Below, in pieces: positions 15,518 through 24,085 of a stretch of 45,805 bases of DNA. How positions within the stretch are numbered: position 1 is the stretch's first letter; each line of letters begins with the position of its first letter. The position numbers and the translations under genes are program-made. Source of the DNA: an uncultured Lachnospiraceae bacterium (lineage in GTDB: Bacteria > Bacillota > Clostridia > Lachnospirales > Lachnospiraceae); the NCBI GenBank assembly GCA_910578115.1, contig CAJTPO010000036.1, forward strand, positions 1-45,805, read 5' to 3'. Below the pieces are notes generated by a model. That model had not been told where the DNA came from. It saw only the letters and a program-made list of their open reading frames with translations, and ran no database searches.

Positions 15518-16906
15518 TCAAAATGTGAATTCTCTATACACTCTGGCAAATTCCTCATGGTATCCACAGTTCTCAAACCGAAAAGCTTCCGGCAGCCTCA
15601 GCATTTCCTCCTCCGGATACATTGCAAGCAGCGGCTTCAGAATGTATTTCTGTTCTAACGGATATAAAAGCGCTCTCTGGCGAAACGCCAATACATATCT
15701 GTCTTCTCTTCCGGCTTCCGGATATTCTCCGGCAAGCAGCGTTTCCATCCCCTTCGCCGCCTGTCTCTCCGCCCGATGATGATCCCATCTTACCCTGATC
15801 TTATCGGCCAGCTGCATCCACGCCGAATCCCGCTTCGGATAAACCAGTCCCATGAAACAGGCGTCCTTATACGACCACAGTGTAAAGGAAACCGCATATT
15901 TCTGAAAAAGCCGGAAGGTCAGTTCAATCAGCGGCAGCGTGTCTTCCATACCGTTTGTGGCAATCTCATAGCCTGCCTCGCCACACAGGATCGGCCGCCC
16001 AAACTCCTCACGGATCCGGATCAGCCTGCAGAATACTTCCTCAAATTTCTGCTCCCGTTCCCGTCTGTCATACTCCTTATCATATAGATCATCGTACCAC
16101 ACCGTTGGATAATAATGGAAGGTCAGCGCTGTCTGCTCATCCGTAATACCCCGCAGACAGTCGAAATCCGAAGCAAAATGATCCCCCTCCACAAATATGA
16201 TGTGTTCTCTGTCCACGCTGCGTATGGCTTCCGTCACCTGCGCATAGAAGTCCGGCAGGAAATCACTCGCCTGTGCGGAAACAAATCCCGTGGCCATATC
16301 TTCCCCCTCACCGGTATCGATCCGGTCAGGTATGATAAAGGGTTCATTCAAAATATCATATCCCAGCAGATACACCTCATCCCGATAACGCGCAGCAATC
16401 TCCTTCCACAGCATGACCATCTGCTGCCTGAAAATACCATACTGCCAGAAAAGCGTATACCCCGTCCCGTTGTCACTGTGCCAGTCCGGATTCTGCCCGC
16501 CCGGCACCGCATGCAGATCCGGCAGCACATAGATTTCATATTGCTCCGCCAGCCGAAACAGGTAATCGAAGTAATCGAATCCCGTCTGTCTCCACTCCCC
16601 AGGTTTCTCGTCGTCCATAAACAGCCGGTAATTAAACGGAACTCTGACCAGGTTGATCCCCAGCTCCTTCATAAAGCAAAAATCCGCTTCCGACACAAAC
16701 TCTTTCACAAGCGTGTCGAAGAAACGATCCGCACCCTTTTTTCCATAAACATCCGTGAAGGACTGCCTGATCTGAAAATCATTCCCCGGCAGTCCCATCA
16801 TAAAATGTTCCAGGTTCAGCCACGAACCGATGCCAATCCCCTTAAACAGGATCTCCTCATCGCCTTTATAAAATTTCTTCCCCCTCACCTTCACAAACTC
16901 TCTCAT
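15518..16906 (-). CDS. Glycoside hydrolase family 5-like enzyme
   Basis: This 462-residue protein has no signal peptide. GIGIGSWLNLEHFM and INLVRVPFNYRLF are typical GH5 N-terminal barrel strands. LGYDILNEPFI carries the acid/base Glu (NEP box), and ILCGEAGYE probably carries the nucleophile Glu. GH5 enzymes act on beta-linked glucans or mannans; the intracellular location and transporter context suggest action on imported oligosaccharides. It lies 15 bp from the GH35-like gene and 60 bp after the permease gene, in one operon. Subfamily is not resolved. Confidence 0.75.
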   Translation of the reverse strand: MREFVKVRGKKFYKGDEEILFKGIGIGSWLNLEHFMMGLPGNDFQIRQSFTDVYGKKGADRFFDTLVKEFVSEADFCFMKELGINLVRVPFNYRLFMDDEKPGEWRQTGFDYFDYLFRLAEQYEIYVLPDLHAVPGGQNPDWHSDNGTGYTLFWQYGIFRQQMVMLWKEIAARYRDEVYLLGYDILNEPFIIPDRIDTGEGEDMATGFVSAQASDFLPDFYAQVTEAIRSVDREHIIFVEGDHFASDFDCLRGITDEQTALTFHYYPTVWYDDLYDKEYDRREREQKFEEVFCRLIRIREEFGRPILCGEAGYEIATNGMEDTLPLIELTFRLFQKYAVSFTLWSYKDACFMGLVYPKRDSAWMQLADKIRVRWDHHRAERQAAKGMETLLAGEYPEAGREDRYVLAFRQRALLYPLEQKYILKPLLAMYPEEEMLRLPEAFRFENCGYHEEFARVYREFTF

Positions 16907-16966
16907 GCGCAGCCCTCACTTTCCAATTCCCCAAGCATTACAAATCATTCCGGAACTTCCGTTCTC

Positions 16967-17794
16967 TTACCCCTTTACACCCGAATAGGCAATGCCGTCT
17001 ACAATATATTTCTGCGCCACGATATAGATGATGACCACCGGAATCAGCGAGATCACCGTGCCGGCCATGATCGCTCCGTAGTCCGTATCGAACTGCCTTT
17101 TGAATGTCGCCAGACCCAGCTGGATCGTCCGGTTCGTATCCTTATCCAGATAGATCATCGGGCCCATATAATCATTCCACACATTGTTAAACGTCAATAC
17201 CGTCAGTGTCGCCAGACCCGTCTTCGTCAGCGGCAGGATGATCCGCCAGTAGATTCCCACGGGTCCGCAGCCGTCGATTTTCGCCGCCTCATTCAGACTG
17301 TCCGGAATCGACAGCATATTCTGTCGGAGCACAAACACCCCAAAGGCGCTGAATGCCCCCGTCAAGATCAATGACAAATGATTGTCATACAGATGCAGCT
17401 TCTGAATCACGATAAACTGCGGGATCATGATCGCATGCCACGGCACCATCATCGTTCCCAGATATGCCAGAAAGATAGTGTCCCGCCCCGGGAAACGCAG
17501 CTTGGAAAAGGCATAGGCCGCCATGGAGCAGGTCAAAAGCTGCAGCAGCGTAATAATAATGGTAACCTTGGCCGTATTAAAAAAGTACCGCGGAAAATTG
17601 ATTTTCTGCATAATAGTCTCATAGTTGTCCGCATGAAATACTTCCGGTATCCACCGGATGGGCACGCTGAAAATCTCATTTTTCAGCTTAAAGGAAGCAC
17701 TTAACATCCAGATAAAAGGAATCACCATGATAATCGCCACCAGACAACAGACAAGAAAGAGAATGATTTTCCCGGCTTCTGTTTTTTTCTTCAT
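16967..17794 (-). CDS. Carbohydrate ABC transporter permease (MalG-type)
   Basis: This 275-residue integral membrane protein has about six helices; the first is IILFLVCCLVAIIMVIPFIW. The EAA loop EAAKIDGCGPVGIYWRIILP, which contacts the ATPase, is clear, and YSGVKG at the C-terminus is typical of the CUT1 family. It pairs with the MalF-type permease 9 bp upstream. No ATPase gene is in this locus, so a shared MsmX/UgpC-type ATPase elsewhere probably powers it (inference). Confidence 0.9.
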   Translation of the reverse strand: MKKKTEAGKIILFLVCCLVAIIMVIPFIWMLSASFKLKNEIFSVPIRWIPEVFHADNYETIMQKINFPRYFFNTAKVTIIITLLQLLTCSMAAYAFSKLRFPGRDTIFLAYLGTMMVPWHAIMIPQFIVIQKLHLYDNHLSLILTGAFSAFGVFVLRQNMLSIPDSLNEAAKIDGCGPVGIYWRIILPLTKTGLATLTVLTFNNVWNDYMGPMIYLDKDTNRTIQLGLATFKRQFDTDYGAIMAGTVISLIPVVIIYIVAQKYIVDGIAYSGVKG

Positions 17795-17803
17795 ATGCCC
17801 CTC

Positions 17804-18724
17804 CTACTCTACAACCCATTTGCGCTGCCCTCTCCATTGGATCAGCGTAATGACAAAGATAATAAAGAACAAAAAGTAACCGATTGCGGAGCCGTATCCC
17901 ATTCTGGCATACTTGAAAGCTTCCTTGTAGATTCTCATAACAAGCACCTCTGTAGACCGCCCCGGTCCTCCCTCGGTGGTGACATTGATAATATCAAACA
18001 CCTGGAAAGAAGCAATGAATGTCAGAATCGTTACCATAAATGTTGTGGGAGAAAGCATGGGCCACGTCACATTCTTAAAGCACTGCCACGGACCGGCTCC
18101 GTCAATCTTCGCCGCCTCATACAGATGAGCCGGAATATTTTTCAAACCACCCATGAACATGACCATATAATACCCCGCCTGTTTCCAGACTACCACGATC
18201 ACCACTGTCATCAGCGCTGTCGATGTTCCCATAAACCACTTTGGAGGCTTGTCCACGCCAAAAAGTCCGGTCAGCATCTGGTTGACAGGCCCTTTTTTTG
18301 AATTAAACATCTGAAGCCATACACACCCCACCGCCACCATGGATGTCAGATTGGGAAAAAAGTAAACGGTCTGGAACAGTTTCCCTCCATACAGTTTACG
18401 GTTCAGGGCAAGCGCCAGAAGCAGCGCAAACAAAATAGTCAGCGGCACACTCGTCAGCGAGTAGATCAGATTGTTCTGCAGCGCAATTTTGAAATCACTG
18501 TCCTGGAACATTTTCGCATAATTGGCAAGTCCTACGAATGTTTTCTCTCCATATCCGCTGTAATCCGTAAGACTGATATAGAAACCCATGACAACCGGGA
18601 CCGCCGTAAAGATCAGAAACCCGATAAAGTTGGGAAGCAGGAACAGATATCCCGCCAGCCACTCTCTTCTGTTCAGACGGCTGTTCGCTCTGGGAATTGC
18701 CTTTTTTTCTTTATTTCCTTTCAT
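17804..18724 (-). CDS. Carbohydrate ABC transporter permease (MalF-type)
   Basis: This 306-residue CUT1 permease has about six helices and the EAA loop YEAAKIDGAGPWQCFKNVTW. The start is ATG 18724 with AGGAG six bases upstream; ATG 18730 is too close to that site. It lies 9 bp before the MalG-type gene and after a strong hairpin following the binding-protein gene, the usual design for making less permease than binding protein. Confidence 0.9.
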   Translation of the reverse strand: MKGNKEKKAIPRANSRLNRREWLAGYLFLLPNFIGFLIFTAVPVVMGFYISLTDYSGYGEKTFVGLANYAKMFQDSDFKIALQNNLIYSLTSVPLTILFALLLALALNRKLYGGKLFQTVYFFPNLTSMVAVGCVWLQMFNSKKGPVNQMLTGLFGVDKPPKWFMGTSTALMTVVIVVVWKQAGYYMVMFMGGLKNIPAHLYEAAKIDGAGPWQCFKNVTWPMLSPTTFMVTILTFIASFQVFDIINVTTEGGPGRSTEVLVMRIYKEAFKYARMGYGSAIGYFLFFIIFVITLIQWRGQRKWVVE

Positions 18725-18796
18725 GAGCATCTCCTTTCTTATCTTTGCGAGAACTGCTTTGCAGTCTCGTAGAATCTGAAAAATAACTTATACCAT

Positions 18797-18843
18797 AAAA
18801 AACTGCCCGGCATTCGGATAGCCTATGTCTGAACACCGGACAG
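18797..18843 (-). terminator. Attenuating terminator between binding-protein and permease genes
   Basis: A long stem (CTGTCCGGTGTTC with GAATGCCGGGCAG) is followed by TTTTTT on the minus strand, 9 bases after the binding-protein stop. It probably ends most transcripts after the binding-protein gene. Confidence 0.8.
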
Positions 18844-18852
18844 CTTAAAATA

Positions 18853-20175
18853 TTATTTGGCAAGTATCTCTTCTCTTCTTTGCAGGAAGTTCTCCATGCA
18901 CTCATCGTAAGTGCAGTTATCAAGAAGATATTCCTGTACTTCTGCACTATAAGCATCCTTGATCTCAGAGTAGTTGGGATGGGAACCATCCTCCGGGCTG
19001 CAGACAGATGAGAATACATATTCTGTTCCGGGAACATCTACGTACTGATTATAAACATCAAGTGCCCCCTCGCTGGGATATGCGGATACTGTTGCGTTCT
19101 GCGCCAGAATCGCCGCACCTTCATCCGAATAGGTACAGAACTTGATGAAATCAAATGCCGCTTCCGCATTTTTACTCTTAGCATTGATGCAGAGTGCATC
19201 CGTGCTGCCCATGGAAGCATTTACTTCCTGATCCTCGAAATGAGGCAGTGGCAGGGCACCCCATTCAAATTCCGGATTGGAATCCGGGAACAGCAGGAAA
19301 TTCCAGTCGCCGTTGATCATCATATAGGTATTTCCTTCTGCAAAAACACCATTTACGTCAAAAGATCCGCTCATCTCTTCCAGACTGTAATTCGATTCGT
19401 CCTCCACCCAGATTCTATGTAAGAATTCCGCATATTTTCTTGTATAGGTCAGGTCATCGTCGGTCAGATATTCGCCCCTTGTCTGCGCACCGATCAGGTA
19501 AGTCCAGTTTACGGTAAGACCGCCTTTTAACTCATCCGTCGTCAGCTCCTGGCACAGATCAGCAAATCCATCCCACGTAATATCTGTCGGTAAATCTACA
19601 CCGGCCGCATCAAACAGATCCTTATTGTACCACAACAGCCAGCATGTCTTCTTTGCACACATACCATAAATATCATCACCATTCTTGCAGGTATCGCCCA
19701 TGGGACCATACAGAGAATAATCCACCTCATTCGCATCGATCAGATCATTCAGCTTTAACAGCGCACCGTCAACACCCATCTGTCTGATATTACCGCTGCG
19801 TGCCCACAACACATCGATATCCGCATCGCCTGCAAGCATAACCTTGATCTTATCGTCATAATCATCGTTAGCGATAATGGACAGGTTGATCTGTACTTCC
19901 GGATGCAGTTTCATGTACTCTTCCACCTGCTGATTGGCAATCTTCTCATTATCGGAATGCTCATAGAAATTGAGTACAATCTTCTCTCCGTCCGTGTTTT
20001 CAGAAGAGGCCTCCGCGCTCTCACCGGAATCCGCCGCATCGGATCCCTCAGCGGAATCCACCTGCTTCGCATCTGCATCGCCGGAAGACGTCTGGGTATC
20101 TCCACCCCCGCAGGCTGTCAGGCCCAAAACCATCGCCGCACTCAAAAGCAGCGCCATTACTTTACTTTTCTTCAT
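18853..20175 (-). CDS. Extracellular sugar-binding lipoprotein of an ABC transporter
   Basis: This 440-residue protein has a lipoprotein signal MKKSKVMALLLSAAMVLG with lipobox LTAC (Cys22), then a Ser/Asp/Glu-rich linker to about residue 65. The rest is a family 1 solute-binding fold (NDDYDDKIKVMLAGDADIDV, later YMMINGDWNFLLFP). It captures sugar outside the cell and delivers it to the two downstream permeases. Strong Shine-Dalgarno GGGAGG. A conserved 80-bp repeat lies just upstream (20208-20287). Confidence 0.9.
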   Translation of the reverse strand: MKKSKVMALLLSAAMVLGLTACGGGDTQTSSGDADAKQVDSAEGSDAADSGESAEASSENTDGEKIVLNFYEHSDNEKIANQQVEEYMKLHPEVQINLSIIANDDYDDKIKVMLAGDADIDVLWARSGNIRQMGVDGALLKLNDLIDANEVDYSLYGPMGDTCKNGDDIYGMCAKKTCWLLWYNKDLFDAAGVDLPTDITWDGFADLCQELTTDELKGGLTVNWTYLIGAQTRGEYLTDDDLTYTRKYAEFLHRIWVEDESNYSLEEMSGSFDVNGVFAEGNTYMMINGDWNFLLFPDSNPEFEWGALPLPHFEDQEVNASMGSTDALCINAKSKNAEAAFDFIKFCTYSDEGAAILAQNATVSAYPSEGALDVYNQYVDVPGTEYVFSSVCSPEDGSHPNYSEIKDAYSAEVQEYLLDNCTYDECMENFLQRREEILAK

Positions 20176-20207
20176 GATGTTTTCCTCCCTTATCCGTTAT
20201 TGTATAC

Positions 20208-20287
20208 TATGAAAGTCTTCGACTTTCACAGCATGGATGGCCATGCGGCCCGCCAGGCGGCAGGCTGAGCATGATGTAAGTTTACTA
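20208..20287 (+). repeat. 80-bp structured dispersed repeat, copy 1
   Basis: Matches the reverse complement of 42531-42610 at 77 of 80 positions. It contains three hairpins: GAAAGTC-TTC-GACTTTC, CATGG-ATGG-CCATG and a GC-rich GCCCGCC/GGCGGC stem. Two of the three differences are confined to the first loop. It lies between the two binding-protein genes. Confidence 0.85.
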
Positions 20288-20341
20288 AAAAAATTATAAA
20301 TTGGTTCCTTTCCTCTGCATAGGAGGATATTTTTTCAACCC

Positions 20342-21646
20342 TCAGGGACCTTCCAACAATACCATCCGCTCCTGTTCAAACTGCTCCATGGCTTCCGAAA
20401 GGCTGATCTCTCCCATAAGATATGCCTCCGCCTCTTTCGTATAAATCTCCATCAGCCTGTTATATCCGTTCCACATAGGCTGCTCCTGATTTTTCTCCGC
20501 CTCAAAGAACACATTTGCATTCTTTCCGCGCAGCGCCTCCTTATAGATCTCTCGAATCTCATCGCTGTAATAGGCCGGTATTACGGCATTGCCCGCATAG
20601 ATTTTGGCTCCCGGATTTCCACAGAGGAATTCCAGGAAAGCAAAGGCTTCCTCCGGATATTTGCAGTGCGCGCTGATTCCGGCAAACTGATACTGCCCCA
20701 CCGAAATCTTCCCTTTGGCATTGTCCGGTACCGGCAGCGGGGCGATATCCCATTCCGGCACACTTTTCCCCGCCGCCTCATCCTCCAGGAGCATATTGGC
20801 CAGCCATTCCCCGTTAATGATCATAGCGATATTGCCCTCTTCAAAATCATACCTGCAGTCATCTCCCCGATCCTTAATCTCCGCATAAGGAACATGCGAA
20901 CCAGACTGATACAGACTGTTGATCATGGCGAGGCACTGCTCTGTAGGCTTTAAATTGTCGTCCAGCAGATAATAACCATTCTGAGCCGCTTCCATATTGT
21001 AGTTCCATGGCGGGTAATAGCCGCCCCATATCTTCGCCCCGTTTTCTTCCCAGGTCATCTTTCTGGCAAGCGCAAGATACTCCTTCCACGTCATTCCGTT
21101 CGGATAGGCAATCCCTTTCTGATCAAACAGTGTCTTGTTGTAATACAGCGCCCAGCATGTACTGCGGGTGGGCAGCGCATAATACTCTCCGTCACATGTG
21201 ATCTCATTAAACATGTTTCCGTAATTCTTGACATCCAGACCGCTTTTCTGGATATAAGGCCCCAGTCCCAGCAGATGCCCCTTCTGCTGTAGTTCCAGCA
21301 CATTGGAATTGCCGCGCAGACCGATCAGATCCGCCTGTACGCTCTCATCATAAGCTTTCAGCCATGCCTCATGATCGCTGTTTTTAATTACATGCAGCAC
21401 TACCGCCTCACGTCCCTGCAGCGCATTCCATGCGTTTACAACTTCACGAATGTACGGCTCTTCATCCTTCCAGATATAGTACTGTAAGGTGGCTCTGGTC
21501 AGGGGAATATCCCCCTCCGCCGGCACTTCCTCCTGCTCAAAAATCCCTGCTTCCCACGGCCGGAATCTCCACACAAGCAGCCCCGCCAGCAGCAAAAGCG
21601 CTGCCAGAATCCATATATATCCTTTTCCGGAAGTACTTCGTCTCAT
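20342..21646 (-). CDS. Second ABC-type sugar-binding protein, membrane-anchored
   Basis: This 434-residue family 1 solute-binding protein has an N-terminal membrane anchor (YIWILAALLLLAGLLVW) without a lipobox, so it is probably held by an uncleaved helix. The fold features are IAMIINGEWLANMLL, YALPTRSTCWALYYNKTLF and PEEAFAFLEFLCGNPGAKI. It is similar in layout to the lipoprotein at 18853-20175 but clearly divergent. First minus-strand gene of the locus, divergent from a histidine kinase gene. It may be a transport binding protein or a ligand-sensing partner of the kinase. Confidence 0.85.
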   Translation of the reverse strand: MRRSTSGKGYIWILAALLLLAGLLVWRFRPWEAGIFEQEEVPAEGDIPLTRATLQYYIWKDEEPYIREVVNAWNALQGREAVVLHVIKNSDHEAWLKAYDESVQADLIGLRGNSNVLELQQKGHLLGLGPYIQKSGLDVKNYGNMFNEITCDGEYYALPTRSTCWALYYNKTLFDQKGIAYPNGMTWKEYLALARKMTWEENGAKIWGGYYPPWNYNMEAAQNGYYLLDDNLKPTEQCLAMINSLYQSGSHVPYAEIKDRGDDCRYDFEEGNIAMIINGEWLANMLLEDEAAGKSVPEWDIAPLPVPDNAKGKISVGQYQFAGISAHCKYPEEAFAFLEFLCGNPGAKIYAGNAVIPAYYSDEIREIYKEALRGKNANVFFEAEKNQEQPMWNGYNRLMEIYTKEAEAYLMGEISLSEAMEQFEQERMVLLEGP

Positions 21647-21652
21647 CTCTTT

Positions 21653-21681
21653 TTGACCTTTCTTTTTTTCTATGGTATACT
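21653..21681 (+). promoter_or_regulatory. Promoter of the two-component system
   Basis: TTGACC (21653-21658), 17 bases, TATACT (21676-21681). It rules out translation starts before about 21690 and therefore supports the kinase start at 21746. A hairpin GAACGC-CTCC-GCGTTC (21712-21727) lies in the leader just before the ribosome binding site. Confidence 0.75.
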
Positions 21682-21745
21682 GAATTTATCACTAAAAAAA
21701 TTTGTTATTTTGAACGCCTCCGCGTTCACTGCAAAGGAACTCTCT

Positions 21746-23290
21746 ATGCTGTATCTGCTTTCCGCTTTTATTCTGTTCATAGTGTTTCTTTCTATCCAGA
21801 AAGATCGAAGAGCTTCCATCCGCTATCTGTTAGGAACCGGTCTGCTGTACTTTGCAGCCGTTCTTTTTATGCTTCTGTATCTTTCCAAGGATGTCCGCTA
21901 CTATAATATCATCCGGAGCTACTTTCTATTGTCGGAAGGCCTCTGGAAAAACCTGATGTTCGTTCCCCTCTCCAGAAATACGATCCTCCGCGCCCTGAAT
22001 CTGTTCTCACTGTCCGCTGTTTTTATGGGCTGCCGCTTCTCCATCGTCTATACAAGCCGCTCCACCAAGAACAGATCGAGAAGGCTTCTGCGGATCCTCG
22101 GTATATTTCTGCTGCTGGAATGGATTCTTTACGATCCCCTGACAGAAAAGCTCATGTATCTGTTCTTTTATCCGAACCTGATGAATGCCGCGGCCTATGA
22201 GCTGTTCCTGGCCGGAATTCATCTGCTGACCGCCTTTGTAAATAATGCAGCGGTGATCGCCAGCATTTTAAACCTGTTCCGTCCCAGAAATCAGATCTAT
22301 TCCTTTCCCTACTTTAAGTATTTTGCCTATGGGGAGACGGCAGGCTATACCCTGATTATGATCGCGTATCTGATCCTGTTTGGCCTGCTTCCGGTCCACC
22401 CGATCCGCTTTTCGCGTTTTTCCGGCTATACTTCTTATATCTCTCTGCCCCTTTATGACAACAACATGCTGTATATCATTTTTCCATGGTATCTGCTGTG
22501 CGCTACACTGATCATATGCCTCAGCATCGTCATGCTGTTTCGCTTTTCGCGCAGGGTCAGCGCCGAGGACTTCTCCATTTCCAGCCGCATCGATGCCGCC
22601 AATACTACGTCGAAATCTTTCTGCCATTACATGAAAAACGAGCTGCTGGCCATCCAGGCGGAAATCGGTCTTCTGGACATTCCGGAGCAAAACCGCGAAG
22701 AGCTGGCCCATATCAATGACCGCTGTGAAAATCTCTATCATCGTCTGGACGTCATTCACCGCAGCACAAAGGCATCTACGCTGACCCTGGAAAATACAGA
22801 TCTGGAGGCTCTGCTCCACCGTATTCTCTCCCGTATGTCCGCAGAACTGGCCGATTTTAACGTTACCGTAAATGCCGTGGATAATATCCCTCCCGCATTT
22901 CTGGACGCCAACTACTTTGAGCAGGCTGTTCATAACCTGGTGACGAATGCCGTGGACGCCATGTCCGGTCTTCCTTCCGAACGGAAAAATCTGACTTTTA
23001 CGCTGCGTTCCCTGGATCAGTGGATTGCACTCTCCATCTCTGACACGGGACTCGGCATACGGCCTCAGAATCTGTCCCATATTTTTGAACCCTTTTTTAC
23101 CTCCCACCCCATCGCAGAACACTGGGGCATCGGATTGACGGTAACCCACCAGATCATACAGGCACATAAAGGGCGCATCAGTGTGGAAAGCAAAGAAGGA
23201 AAAGGCACTACTTTCCAGATCCTGCTTCCCGATCTGAGAGATTACGCCAAAACAACGCCGGAAAGGAAACGAAAATGTCTGATTCACTGA
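21746..23290 (+). CDS. Membrane sensor histidine kinase
   Basis: This 514-residue protein has about seven hydrophobic segments in its first 270 residues, without a large extracellular domain. The transmitter follows: CHYMKNELLAIQAE with phospho-acceptor His294, N-box AVHNLVTNAVDAM, G1 ISDTGLGI, F-box IFEPFF and G2 HWGIGLTVTHQII. The start ATG 21746 has AAAGGA at good spacing and follows the promoter; longer in-frame starts would lie in the promoter. It overlaps the response regulator gene by 16 bases. By position it probably senses sugar availability and controls the adjoining transporter/hydrolase genes. Confidence 0.85.
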   Translation: MLYLLSAFILFIVFLSIQKDRRASIRYLLGTGLLYFAAVLFMLLYLSKDVRYYNIIRSYFLLSEGLWKNLMFVPLSRNTILRALNLFSLSAVFMGCRFSIVYTSRSTKNRSRRLLRILGIFLLLEWILYDPLTEKLMYLFFYPNLMNAAAYELFLAGIHLLTAFVNNAAVIASILNLFRPRNQIYSFPYFKYFAYGETAGYTLIMIAYLILFGLLPVHPIRFSRFSGYTSYISLPLYDNNMLYIIFPWYLLCATLIICLSIVMLFRFSRRVSAEDFSISSRIDAANTTSKSFCHYMKNELLAIQAEIGLLDIPEQNREELAHINDRCENLYHRLDVIHRSTKASTLTLENTDLEALLHRILSRMSAELADFNVTVNAVDNIPPAFLDANYFEQAVHNLVTNAVDAMSGLPSERKNLTFTLRSLDQWIALSISDTGLGIRPQNLSHIFEPFFTSHPIAEHWGIGLTVTHQIIQAHKGRISVESKEGKGTTFQILLPDLRDYAKTTPERKRKCLIH

Positions 23291-23970
23291 TCAAAATACT
23301 GATTGCAGAAGATACGGAACCCCTCCGTAGACTGTATAAGAAGATCATCAATGCCGCACCCGATATGAAAGTCGTCGCCGACACTGACACCGGCACGGAA
23401 GCAGTCACTCTTGCCCTGCAGACACAGCCGGATGTGATCCTCATGGACATCGAAATGGAAACCCCGGATGCAGGCCTGCGGGCCATCGAAAGCATCCTCG
23501 GCTCCAAGCAGGATCCCAAGATCATCATTCTCACAGTCTATGAAGAGGACGATCTGATCTTTACGGCATTCCGTCTCGGCGTCACTGATTATATGATCAA
23601 GAATACCCCCCCCCAGGAGATTTTGGAGAGTATCCGCAATGCCTACTTTAACCAGAGTCCGCTGCGTCCGGAACTGGCCTCCAAGATTCTCGGTGAATTC
23701 AAAAGAGTCAAAACCTACGAGACAAGCTTCCTGTTCGCCGTAGATATCGTGTCTTCCCTGACCACCACCGAGCTGGAGCTTCTGCGCCTGCTGTTAGACG
23801 GCAAGAGCCGCCGGGAGATCTGCGCACTGCGCCACGTGGAAATGTCCACCGTGAAGACGCAGATCCACCATATTCTTAAAAAGTTCGACAAAAAATCCGT
23901 AGAAGAAATTGCTGCGATGATCTCCTCCCTGAACCTGTACGATCTGATCTACAATCGGCGGAATTTCTGA
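23275..23970 (+). CDS. Response regulator, NarL/LuxR-type
   Basis: This 231-residue protein has a receiver domain 1-125 with acidic pocket AEDTE, phospho-acceptor Asp58 in VILMDIEME and switch residues in IIILTVYEEDD and DYMIKN. The C-terminal LuxR-type helix-turn-helix (SLTTTELELLRLLLDGKSRR, then VEMSTVKTQIHHILKKF) binds DNA. It is translated with an overlap from the kinase gene. The target is probably the sugar-use promoters nearby (inference). Confidence 0.9.
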   Translation: MSDSLIKILIAEDTEPLRRLYKKIINAAPDMKVVADTDTGTEAVTLALQTQPDVILMDIEMETPDAGLRAIESILGSKQDPKIIILTVYEEDDLIFTAFRLGVTDYMIKNTPPQEILESIRNAYFNQSPLRPELASKILGEFKRVKTYETSFLFAVDIVSSLTTTELELLRLLLDGKSRREICALRHVEMSTVKTQIHHILKKFDKKSVEEIAAMISSLNLYDLIYNRRNF

Positions 23971-24034
23971 CAGGATCTGCACACCGCTTTGTATTTATTC
24001 AATTTTGTTGAATTATATCATCGAATGATGTGAC

Positions 24035-24067
24035 GAGGAAGGTGGATAAATTTTCATCCGCCCTCCC
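24035..24067. repeat. Hairpin repeat copy 1, downstream of GH42 and of the response regulator
   Basis: GAGGAAGGTGGAT-loop-ATCC(G)CCCTCC forms a stem between convergent genes and can act as a two-way terminator. Its first 24 bases are identical to 26186-26209. Confidence 0.6.
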
Positions 24068-24085
24068 CTGTGAAACAAAGAATCT

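Noticed and set aside
15420..16087. Several plus-strand open frames across the glycoside hydrolase and fab genes
   Set aside because: The GC-rich third positions of the minus-strand genes keep antisense frames open; none has a family match or start signals.
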